A stretch of DNA of 44,523 nt. Origin: Symbiodinium natans (taxonomy: Eukaryota; Sar; Dinophyceae; Suessiales; Symbiodiniaceae). Below the pieces are notes generated by a model, which did no database searches, had not been told where the DNA came from, and worked only from the letters and a program-made list of their open reading frames with translations. Position 1 is the stretch's first letter; each line of letters starts with the position of its first letter. The translations under genes and the position numbers were made by a program. Shown here in pieces: positions 12,201 to 24,200 of this stretch. The stretch is from positions 12,501 to 57,023 of the forward strand of contig CAJNDS010000865.1 of NCBI GenBank assembly GCA_905221605.1, in the 5' to 3' direction.

Positions 12201-15200
12201 GGGTTTAGGGTTTAGGGCTGCAAACCCTGCAGGGCTTTTTTTGCGTTCAGGGTTCGGAACCTGTTCTGTCCGAGCCACAGACCCTGAACCAATGCGTGTC
12301 CCAGTAGAAGAGGCCCTCTGGTTCTACCACAGGGGTCTCTGTGAGTAGAGTAGTATAAGGGTCGGAATCATTAAGAATAATATTCCCAAATGGTCCCTTT
12401 ATAATTATACCCCCCAAAACCCTATTCCAATTATTCAGGGCCCTAGAGTAGGTTCTTGTCTGCTGGTTCACTTGATGATTACGACCATCGGGGTTTTAGG
12501 GTTTAGGGGTTTAGGGTTATCCTGGTCATCCTTGAAACCTTGAGCCCTACAATTACAACCACGACTTCCGAAACCCTGAACCCTAAACCCTAAACCCTAA
12601 ACCCTAAACCCTAAACCCTAAACCCTAAACGGATGCCACCAAGACGCTTGATGATCTCCACCGGGTTTGCGGCATCCTTGGGCAGACAGGCTGGGCCCAG
12701 GGCCCGGAACCCTCCCGCCCCAGGCCCAAAACACATACAAAACCCAAACAGGAATCAGAAACTTCACCTAAAAATGAACCCTAAACCCTAAACCCTGAAC
12801 CCTAAACCCTAAACCCTAAACCCTGAACCCTAAACCCTGAACCCTGAACTCGGACACTGGCGGCCGCCAAGTCGCCGCTGGCAGGTAGGACGACGCCGTG
12901 TTCGAGTTGGTTCCGTCATCTTCGAAAAACCTTGGTGCAGAGTGCCGGGTTTAGGGCTTAGGGTTTAGGGCTTAGGGGCTAGGGTTTAGGGTTTGGGGTT
13001 TAAGGTTTGCGGAGGTTAGGTCTGGCGATGCACGGCCTAGCACTGAGGGGGGTTAGGCGGGCCGGGTTTAGGATTTAGGGTTCAGGATTTAGGGTTCTGG
13101 GTTTGGGTTTAGGGTTTAGGGTTTAGGGTTTAGGGTTTAGGGGGTTTAGGGTTTAGGGTCTAGGGTTGCAACAAGCAAGAACAAAGGGAAGCCCATGGGA
13201 ATTGCGCGCCGGGGGGCTGTGGTTTGCCTTGACGTTTGCCTTGGCGCCGCAGCACCTAGGGCAGGCTTGAGGGTTTAGGGTTTAGGGTTTACGGTTTAGG
13301 GTTTAGGGTTTAGGGTTTAGGGTTTAGGGTTTAGGGTTTAGGGTTTAGGGTTTAGGGTTTAGGGTTTAGGGTTTAGGGTTTAGGGTTTAGGGTTTAGGGC
13401 ACAAGTCCTGATGCAAAAGGGTTTAGGGGTTTAGGGTTTTGGGGGGTTCGGGTCTTAGCTAAGTTTGGGGTGGAGGGTCCGGGGTTCAGGGGAGCCCTTC
13501 AGGGTTCACCTGCGGTAGCAGCCTTGCACCCCGTTCCACAAATGCTAAGGACAAAATAACACACGCCCCTTCATGGCAAAATGACAATTTTGCTGCAAAC
13601 TGGCCTACCGTGAAAGCTCTGATCAGCTGTGAGTACGAGAGCCCTATATTCTGTGTGACTTCTATCAACTTCCAGTCTCAGAAGCTTTAACTGTGAGATC
13701 TGTTGACATGGAAATACATAATTACATATGGTAGCTGATCGCAACAGAATGGCTCCCAAAATGGTTATGACAGACAAGAGTTTCCCCTACTTGGAGGTTC
13801 ATGGCACTTAATGACCAATCAAAACTGTACTTCCCAATCATAAGCCACGTAAGTGTCGTAATAGGGTGATAAGTACAGGTACAGGTAGAAGTACAGTTAT
13901 AATTGGTTGGGGGTTCATGGCCCTACACTCTGGAAAAGGGACGCCCGGAAACCCTGGCTTCATAGAATCCAGGTGCAGGAAGTGTTTATCAGCCCCATCC
14001 TCAGGTGCATGAGCCGTGTAACCCTAAACCCTAAACCCCAAACCCTAAACCCTAAACCCTAAACCCTAAACCCTAAACCCTAAACCCTAATGTACCTTGA
14101 GGGCCTCCAGCATGGGGGTGGTCGTTGGATCTAGAGGTCCTCGACGGAAAGTTTCTCTGGGGAATCTACGGCTTGATAAGAAGAGCTGTACTTGGAGGTT
14201 CATGGTACTAAACCCTAAACCCTAAACCCTAAACCCTAAACCCCAAACCCTAAACCCCAAACCCCAAACCCTAAACCCTAAACCCGAAACCCGAGACCCC
14301 CAAAGCACCTTGGCCGACCGCCGCTTGCTGCTGACCTCTTTGGCCTGACGAGGTGCCGCGTGGGGCCCGTTTAAGACTTCGGGCCTAGGGAGCGCTGTAC
14401 AAGGTTTAGATTTTAGGGTTTAGGGTATAGGGTTTAGGGTTTAGGGTTTTGGGTTTTGGGTTTTGGGTTTAGGGTTTAGGAAGAGCGCATCAGTCTGGAG
14501 CCAGAGACTAGGTTGAGGGCGGATTCAAGAAGAACCCACACACAGCCCAAAACTTGCTCAGCCCTCAAACGCTGAAAACGCTGACCCCGAAACCTTAGCA
14601 TGTTCCCCCTTATACTAACAGTCCTTACTAAGGATTATACTAGGGGGAAGGGGGGGGGGGTTTACTACAATCCCGATTAAGGACTGCTAGTATGCGGGGG
14701 AGTATCCCAACCGAAACCCAAAGCTCCTAAAACCCAACCCGAACCCCGAACCAATAAACCCGAAAACCCGAAAACCCGAAAACCCTCAAATCTTCAACCC
14801 AATACTGCAGTCTGGCCCTAAACCTTATGCCCAAACACCCAAGATCCCAAAAACCCAAAACACATTGATCCTTGACAGGGCTTGGGGTTTGGGGGGGGTT
14901 TAGGGTTTAGGAGTTTCCGGTTTAGGGTTTAGGGTTGAGGGTTTAGGGTTTAGGGTTTAAGGTTTAGGGTTTATAGAAATTGCATAGGGTTTGTGTCCGG
15001 AGTTTTGGGCGGGTTTTGGGCGAAAGTTTTGAGCGAGTTTGTTTTGTTGCTTTCCAAAAGTTTTTTTTGCTTTTGGACTGAGGCTGGGGCTGGAGCTGGA
15101 GCTGGGGGGCTCAGGCTGGGCTAGGCTGGGGATGGGGCCGGGGCTGGGGCTAGGGGCTAGAGGCTGGTGTGCTTTGGATTGGGATATTCAACATGATACA

Positions 15201-18200
15201 ACCACTTTGGATGAATTTGCTTAAGCTCTGCTTGTCAGCTGTTTAGACAAATAACTCGGAACCCAGAGAGAGCTTTAAGTGAATTGAATATTTGGCCTTC
15301 CGAAGGCGCTTTGAATTCATTTAGACAGACAAATCATGTGGGATATTCACGATGATGCCACATACCATTTCTATTTATCCTGGTCTTGAGGGTTTTAGGG
15401 TTTAGGGTTTAGGGTTTGGGGTTTGGGGTTTAGGGTTCAGGGTTCAGGGTTCAGGGTTCAGGGTTCAGGGTTCAGGGTTTAGGGTTTAGGGTTTAGGGTT
15501 TAGGGTTTAGGGTTTAGGGTTTAGGGTTTAGGGTTGAGGGTTTAGGGTTTAGGGTTTAGGGTTTAGGGTTTAGGGTTTAGGGTTTAGGGTTTAGGGTTTA
15601 GGGTTCGGGGCCCAGGCCCTGAAAACCCCACAAGCCCTGAAGCAGACCTGCCTTCTCTTCCAGGCCTGGGATGCCCGCCAAGAGGTCGAGCTGCTCGTTG
15701 AGCATGTCATACCTGCGAAAGCCCCAAGTATAGTCAGGGTTTAGGGTTTAGGGTTTAGGGTTTAGGGTTTAGGGTTTAGGGTTTAGGGTTTAGGGCTTCG
15801 GGTTTAGTGGTTTAGGGTTTAGGCTTTTGGGATTTGCGGTCTCATGAACCCACACAAACAAATTTGCCCATAATCCCTCAACACCCTAACGCCTAAACCC
15901 CTTAACCCAAAGCCCTAAACCCTGAACCCTAAGCCCTCAAGCCCTCAAGCCCTCAAGCCTTCAACCCCAGACCCCATTCAGGGGTTCGGGGTTGGGCTTT
16001 TGCCACATGGTAGCCCAGTAACAAGATTAAGATGTTGGGGAAACCTTCTTTCAGTGGGTTTAGGGTTTAGGGTTTAGGGTTTAGAGTCTGGGGTTTAGGG
16101 TTTAGGGTTTAGGGTTTAGAAGGTAGTGTTGACCTTACATTAACCTGGACAGCCCACTAAAGCTCCATTTCCGCAGTTTTAGAACCACCCCGTTGTAAGG
16201 AACTCGTCCACGGGGATCCCGTTTGGACAAGGGCTTCAGGTTTAGAGTTTCGGGATAGCTTAGAGTTTAGGGTTTAAAGAGGGTCTAGGCAAAGTGTTTA
16301 GAGCTTAGGGTAGACGAGGAATGCCCTCAAAAGCCCTCTGAGCAATACTCCTAAATATAGTCCTCTTAAACGCAACAAGGGAAAAATATCATATGTTCCA
16401 AGGGCCTAGTAGATCTTTTAGGGAACTGGCACACGGCATGGCCCTCGACAACATGCCTGGATCGAGGCTGCCACGACACTTTGCAGAACACACGCCACCA
16501 AAACTGCTCATCATTAGGGTTCTAGGGTTTAGGGTTTAGAGCTTGGGGTTTAGGGTTTAGGGTTTAGGGTTTAGGGTTGAGGGTTGAGGGTTGAGGGTTT
16601 AGGGTTTAGGGTTTAGGGTTTAGGGTTTAGGGTTTAGGGTTTAGGGTTTAGAGCTTAGGGTTTAGGATGAATCAAGACTCAGGCTGACCGACCAGGCTTC
16701 TAAGTGCGGAGCCCCCTGCCAGCAACCCCACCGCGGACCCGCAACCCCAGAAAAAGGAGTACAGGGTGGACCAGGGGGGCTCCCTTAGGAATCTAAATTT
16801 CCCCCGCCAAAACCAAGCCTGAGCTCGGCAGGATTCGGTGCGGGGGCGAGGCAGGGCAGGGGGGGGGGGGGGGGGGGGGGGAGACCTTCGCGGTTTTGCT
16901 TCGTCTGGGACACTTGAAGGCTCAGGGCGAAGTAGGGGAAACCCCTACTTCGATTGCAACCCCACCTAAACCTGAGCCCTCAACCTAAATCTGAGCTAAA
17001 CCCTAAACCCTAAACCCTAAACCCTAAACCCCCTGGTCCCAGAGCACTGCTCGGTCAGCAGCTCGGTATGCTCGGACATGAGGTTCAACACATCCTCAGC
17101 AAGGCTTCACGCAGCTTCAGGGCTTTCAAAGGACTTAGGGCTTCTTGGGCGTGGGGTTTAGGGTTTAGGGTTTAGGGTTTAGGGTTTAGGGTTTAGGGTG
17201 TAGGGTTTCGGGTTTAGGGCTTAGGGTTTAGGGTTTGAAGTTGAGGGTTTAGGGTTCAGGGTTTACGGCTTCCTGGCGCCCTCCTAGGCTCTCAACATGA
17301 AGCCCTATACCCCGAACCCAGCCCTAAACACAAACCCCCAAAAACGCCCAAGCCCGAATTCCTGTTCGGGGCGGAACAGGAAACCCTGAAAACCCCAAAC
17401 TCGAGGCCCTAAACCCTAAACCCCTAAACCCCTAAACCCTAAATCACAAAACCTAAACCCTAAACATGAAACCCCAAAACCTAAGCCCTAAACCCGTAGC
17501 CCTAAACCCAAAACCCCAAACCCTCCCCGCGCAACAGGCCTTGCAAATCAGCTTTCGAAGTTCCATGATGGAGTACCTTCGGGACAAGGATCCGGGTGCT
17601 GAGGGCGTAGCAGGAGGAGCTTCAAGGTTTTTTGTGGGTAGCGTTTAGGATTTTTAAGGTTTAGGGTTTAGGGTTTAGGGTTTAGGGTTTAGGGTTTAGG
17701 GTTTAGGGTTTAGGGTTTAGGGTTTAGGGTTTAGGGTTTAGGGCTTAGGGCTTAGGGCTTAGGGCTTAGGGTTTAGGGGGCTTAGGGCCTCTTCTTGAAC
17801 CTGCACAGATGTGGTGCTCAACGACCTTGAGGGAGCAACCCCGAAGGCCCCTAACGAGCCCGCCGTTGCTTCCCACGAATTCGGAGCTCGGAAGCCACGG
17901 CGAACCCTCAAAATTAGGGTTTAGGGTTTAGGGTTTAGGGTTTAGGGTTTAGGGTTTAGGGTTTAGGGTGTCAGCCACCCGGTGTCAGACCCGCAAAGCG
18001 GCGCCTAATCAGGGAGTTCATCATGAGCGGATCCCGCTTCCGAAAGTTGCCCAGCTGTTGGCAGAACTCCACGTAGGAGACCTCTCGTGTCGAAACCGCC
18101 CCCTTTGGGGTTTAGGGTTTAGGGTTTAGAGTTTAGGATTTAGGGTTTAGGGTTTAGGGTAAATAACGCCAAACTCAGGGTGTTGATTTGGCGGGGGGGG

Positions 18201-21200
18201 GGTTCCTAGGATAAGGATTATACTATTTGGGGATACATGTGGGAGGGCCCCCCTTACTTTGGGGAAATGACGTGACTAGTCAAACCCCCCAAAGACAGGA
18301 CCTCATCAATGGGCGTACGCCCTACGGGTGTCTACACACACAGTTCGGAGTCACTTTGGGACCAGCGTGCTGCGATCACCAAGCCCGAAACCCGGGATCA
18401 TGTGTAGCTATCTCGTGGCTCGAAACACAACTATGATGCTCAGACCCTAAACCCTAAACCCTAGCCCCTAAACCCTCAACCCTAAACCCTAAACCCGAAT
18501 TAATCTCTAAACCCTAGGAGCCTTCAAGCAAGCCCCGGAACCCTGAAACGTATGCCGCCTCTCCGGAGCTGTCCGAATCCAAGACATTGAAAATCGTTTC
18601 CTGGGCGTGTTTAGGGTTTAGTGTTTAGTGTTTAGGGTTTAGGGTTTAGGGCTTAGGGTTTAGGGTTTAGGGTTTAGGGTTCAGGGTTTGCGCGGGCGTT
18701 TCTCTGGCTGGGGGAACTGGAAACTCCACCAGTGTAGGGCTTAGGGTTTGGAGTTTAGGGTTTAGGGTTTAGGGTCTAGTGTTGAAGGTTTAGGGTTTTA
18801 GGGTTCCGGGCTTAATCGTTTCACTCTAAACTTGGAGGTCCGTGGGCAGTTGCAAGTAAGGTCGAAGGCACCTGCCTGGGGCTACAACTGCTGCTACCCC
18901 GTTTGCAAATCTACTTTCTCGTGCCCATGAACCTTCAAGTGAAACCCTAGATCCTAAACCCCGAAATCCGAAACCCTGAACCCTAAACCCCGAAACCCGA
19001 AACCCTGGACCCTAAACCCCGAAACCCAAAACCCTGAACCCTCAACCTGTTTGAGGCGTCTGGGCTGGAGACCCGGACAGACCCGGCCAAGCTGCCATAT
19101 CCGGCCTTCGGATGTCCATTACCTGACGAGCGTCGTCCGACGCGCAGCTCGTGGTTTCGGGGTTTAGGGTTGCAGGGCTTAGGGTTCAGGGTTTCGGGGT
19201 CTAGGGTTTCGGGGTTAGGGTTTCGGGGTTTAGGGTTTAGGGTTTAGGGTTTAGGGTTTAGGGTTTAGGGTTTAGGGTTTAGGGTTTAGGGTTTAGGGTT
19301 TAGGGTTTAGGGCTACATGTGGGGTTTAAGGACACTTGCCGTACTTATCACCCGACTCGCAAGCACCCACGAACCTTCAACGAGGTTGTGTTCAGTGAGG
19401 GATGAAACTCCCTAAGCCCTAAACCCTAAACCCTAAACCCTAAACCCTAAGCCCTAAACCCTAAACCCTAAACCCCACCGAGGCTTGAGAGACCTGATTT
19501 CAGCCGGGTCACACAGGAGTGCCAGCTCCACCATGTGCTTCTCGCGCTCCGCATCCTCTCCGCGAAGCTAACGAACCCTGATCCTCCCCAAACCCGAAGC
19601 CCAAAACCCTAAACCCTAAACCTTAATCCCTAAACCCTAAACCCTTCTGCCCTAAACCCTAAGCCTAATCCCTAAACCCTAAACCTTGATCCCTAAACCG
19701 GTTGAGGGCTTCGGGGTTGGTCGCAACCCTCAAGCAACCTCGACTCTGGCTCCAGGAAACCCATAGCTCCTGCTCCGACAACTCAGGGTTTAGGGTTTAG
19801 CCGTTTTTTATGGTTTAGGGTTTAGGGCTTAGGGCTTAGGGCTTAGGGCTTAGGGCTTAGGGCTTAGGGCTTAGGGCTTAGGGCTTAGGGCTTAGGGCGT
19901 AGGGCTTAGGGCTTAGGGCTTAGGGCTTAGGGCTTAGGGCTTAGGGCTTAGGGCTTAGGTTTGGGAAGCCCTGAACCCAAACTCAAAATAGGGGATATTC
20001 CCCAATATAACCCAAATGCTCTAATCCTCATTGTAGGAACCCCCACAATTGTACCCCCTAAGCCCTAAAGGGTTTAGGGTTTTGGGCTTGCTTGTGGCGT
20101 TTTGTCGAAAGCCGTCCTTCTTCTGCATCTTCCGGGTCTGGTCATTCTCCCGCGCTTCCGCGGCCCGTTCCACGATGACCTGGTGCCCTAAACCCTAAAC
20201 CCTAAACCCTAAACCCTAAACCCTAAACCCTAAACCCTAAACCCTAAACCCTAAACCCTAAACCCTAAACCCTAAACCCTAAACCCTAAACCCTAAACCC
20301 TAAACCCTAACCCTAACCCTAAACCCTAAACCCTAAACCCCAAACCCTAAACCCTAAACCCTAAACCCTAAACCCTAAACAAAAAAGTACCCCAAAGATT
20401 CGAGGCTTGAGGGCAAAAACTCGGGGATCCGAAGCCCAAGCGCAGCCCAGCCCAGGCCGAAAGCCCCACTCCTTTACAAGACAAATCAAGGCCTAACCTG
20501 TCGGTCTGACGAAGATTGGAGCTGAGAATTCCATGGTTTCAGGGGCCTCTGGGCTTCAGGGGCTGCATCTCAAGCATGGCGATAAGCAATGTAACAGCAC
20601 CTACAGCCCTAAATGGACACGAAAAGCAGCACTAATTGAACTTGCTTACATGGACCTTCACCCCAAACCCTAAACCCTAAACCCTAAACCATAAACCCTA
20701 AACCGTTGGACCTTCAAGTGGGCGTTCACACACTTTTTGGGGTCAAGGAGTTGGGGGGCTCCAATGCTTCAGGGCTCGTAGAATTGTGAGACTCAGGGTC
20801 TAGCAAAGATACTCTATACGTACATGTATACACACTTTACCATTTAAAAATAAGATTACATATAACAAACAAAACTGTATGATATTGAGTATCCACATAT
20901 ATATATATATACGCTACCCCCCCCCCCCAGCGACCTACCCTTTTTAGCGCTTTTTAGGCCTTTTTAACAAAAAATAACAAAGAAGGCCCAAAAGTCGCGT
21001 AGTTAATCACTGAAGGACAGTTACTGGGACACCCACCTCACAGACCCCGATAAGCCAGCATTGGAAGAATCTACATTTTGAATCTGAAGCGGACAATGCT
21101 GTTTTTAGATGTTTAGATCAGTGTTTTTCTATGCAAATTGTGCCTTTCAAGCGCAATTAATGTTTTGTTGAGCAACTAATTTATTTATACAATTGTGTTT

Positions 21201-24200
21201 GTACGAGGCAAAGTATTAATCAAATAGTGAAACATTTTTCTTGGTTCTATGCGAATTTAGCTACTAGAGTAATTATTCAGCAAAGAGCCCAATTTGACTC
21301 AAGTGAATACTATTTAACGGAGCATACTCAACCAAGATACGAAATAAACACCATTCTCAACCAAAAAATGGCAAAGTGTGCGTTTAAAGTGCAAATACTG
21401 TGTTTATACAATTGTGTCTGTACTAGGCAAAGTATGCTCTCTGAAAAGTCCACTGAAATACCTTATGTTTACATATTCATGAATCCTTTTTTTGAAATAA
21501 TCATTTTATGCGAATTTAGCTACTAGAGTAATTATTAAGCAAATAGCCCAATTTGACTCAAGTGAATACCATTTAAAGGACCATACTCAACCAAAATACG
21601 AAAGAAGCACCATATTCAACCAAAATATGGCAAAGTGTGGTTTAAAGGGCAAATAGTGCTTTGTTGAGCAACTAATGCATTGAAACAGTTGTGTTTATAC
21701 CAGGCAAAGTATTATTGAAGTACTATCTGCAAAGTCAAATGAAACACCTTATGTTTACATATTCATGAAACAATTTTTTTGAGGTATTCATTCTATGCGA
21801 ATTTAACTACTAGAGGAATTCTTAAGCAAATAGCCCAATTTGACTCAAGTGAATACTATTTAAAGGACCATACTCAACCAAATACGAAATAAACACTTGC
21901 GGAAATGGAAATGGTTCTACCTACATAACAATGAGACAAAGATTGCTGAAGTATTCACCAAAGACCACTTATATACTATGTCTGAAAAGCACAATTTGCA
22001 TGAGCAAGCTTAAAAATGCACAATAATGGAAATAGAAGCGGTTCTACTTACATAACGATGAAACAAAGATGTCTGAAGTATTCAATAAAGACCACATATA
22101 CACGATGCTTGAAAAACGCAACTTGCACAATCAGGCTTAAAAATGCACAAGAATCCTAGAAAAGTACTTAGTGAAGGCCATACACAAGCAAATTCACAAA
22201 TACATAGAAACATCCAAAAGCGCAAGCTTTTCAGGAGAATCTCTGGTAAAGTTTGGATTATAGGGTTTTGGGGTATTCCTGGACGAGTAGGCGTCACTTT
22301 TTAAGCAAACAATTCTAAGCAATAAATGCTTTTTCTCAAGACAAGTATTGCAAATGCTGCTTCTAGATAATTAATCGCATTTACCAGGCAAATATTATCC
22401 ATGCGAATTGAGCTACCAGAGCACCAAGTAATGGCTGAACAAGGTCTACTGCACTTGAGTACAACCAAAAGATGCACTAAACACTAGCGGCTCTACTTGC
22501 ATAATAACGAAACAAAGAGTTCTGAAGCACTAGAAAGACCACTTGTATACTATTTCTGAAAAGCACAATTAGCATAAGCACACTTAAAAATGCGTAGTTG
22601 TTGCCTCGTGACCGTGAAGTGAAGGCGAACCAAAAAGCCAAAATACCAAAACCAAAAAACCAAAAATACCAAAACCAAAAAAACCAAGAAAAACAAAACC
22701 AAAAAAACCAAAAACACCAAAAAAAACAATTTTCCGGGACTCTTGGAGAAGCCTCATAGGGATTTCCTGAGAGTCCCGGAAAATTGGTTTTTTTGGTATT
22801 TTTGTTTTTTTGGTTTTGGTTTTTTTGGTTTTTTTGGTTTTGTTTTTTTGGGTTTTTTTTGGTTTTGTTTTTTTGGTTTTTTTGGTTTTGGTATTTTTGG
22901 TTTTTCTACTGTCCCGTGTATGCGATTTTAGTTGTATTTTAGTCTACGCCCTAGGAAGTACGCTGTATTGCACACCGAGTTTGCTTGCAGTGCAGCTGGG
23001 TGACTTGAGACAAGGCGAAAAAGGGTAGGTCACTGGGGGGGGGGTACCATATATATATATATATATCAAACTTGATATGCTAGATTTTCCAGGAAGATCC
23101 GGGATGCGGCCAAGATCAAGTTCATGACGCCCAAGGAGATGGTCATCACGCTCAGGAAGAGCACGGGCACGGTCCAGGGAAACCTCCGGGCTGAGGGCTC
23201 AGGCTGAAACAAAGATGCTGAGATATTCGAAGATGCTACTCGAGGATGGCCCTTGAAGCCCTCTGAAAAATGTTCCTATATGTGGTCCTCGTAAACCCAA
23301 TAAGGGAACATGCAAAATAACCCCAAGGGCCTACCTAGCCATGTGCAGGACTTGTGGGTGTAAGTAAGGCTACTAATTGCTTAAGAACTCCATGAAATAT
23401 TTTTTAAAAAAACAACGAATCTTGCTCATAAAGGGTCATATGGGGATTATTGTTCTTTATTTTGGGGGTTCTTAAGCAAACAGTAAGTAAGGCTTGTAGT
23501 TTGGCAACTCCTAAGCCATGCAGGAGCCGAGCTCGGCTTTTCCAACTAAAGAGGCCTTCGAGGGGTAACTCATGCCAGTTTAGGGTTCAGGGCTTAGGGT
23601 TTAAGGGTTAAGGGTTTAGGGTTTAGGGTCTACGGTTTAGGGTTTAGGGTTTAGGGTGCTGTTTGTCCCAGTGGCAAGTTGCAGGCTTGAGGGGCGGAAC
23701 ACTGGGCTAAAAAACCTGACTACCCAAACCCGTATCTTGACAACCTGCAAACCCTACAGCGCCTCTAGGCTCCTAAGTTGCTCTCCTACTTGGAGGTTCA
23801 TAGGTACTTCCTAACCAATGCCAACGGTACTTGTAACTGTACTGATAACCATATGAGGGCACTTCAGGGGGGGTTATAAGTGGGTTAAAGGTACAGTTAT
23901 AATTGGCCAATACGTACCATGAACCTCCAAGCAAACCCCGAGTCCTAACCCTAAACCCTAAACCCTGAACTCTAAACCCTAAACCTCCAGTACTTCAGGA
24001 CTGAAGCATTTTTGTCAGGGCTGAGCGACATGAGTCTTAAGGTTGCAGGTTGAGGGTTCAAGGTTCAGGGTTTAGGGTTCAGGGGTTTAGGGTTTAGGGT
24101 TTAGGTTTTAGGGTTTAGGGTTTAGGGTTTAGGGATTAGGGGGTTTTCGGCTTGAAGGTTGAGTCCACGCCCAGCACCCAGCCTCTCCGCCAGCGGCAGT

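Larger units (their letters stand above)
20897..23066. mobile_element. 2.2-kb element with long terminal inverted repeats
   Basis: Left end: an AT run, then a C11-12 tract, then AGCGACCTACCCTTTTT (20897-20950). The right end (23012-23066) is its imperfect inverted copy: AAAAAGGGTAGGTCACT, then G10, then an AT run. The inside is AT-rich, unlike its surroundings, and has no telomere-like repeats, no long open frame and no transposase motif. It contains diverged 260-290 bp internal repeats and a long hairpin. It looks like a non-autonomous DNA transposon. It lies in the channel intron between S6 and the post-S6 helix. Confidence 0.75.

Noticed and set aside
16430-16505. Plus-strand exon reading AHGMALDNMPGSRL
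   Set aside because: Open on both strands; the minus frame joins in phase with the channel exon at 15712, so the minus strand was preferred.
20187-20380. CRISPR-like array
   Set aside because: Repeats are contiguous heptamers without spacers in a eukaryotic context.
21227-21526. 99-codon plus-strand open frame in the 2.2-kb element
   Set aside because: AT-rich, no transposase or other motif, and the underlying repeat units elsewhere in the element do not keep the frame.
22743-23028. Phenylalanine-rich open frames resembling a membrane protein
   Set aside because: They come from the T/G-rich arm of the hairpin in the 2.2-kb element.
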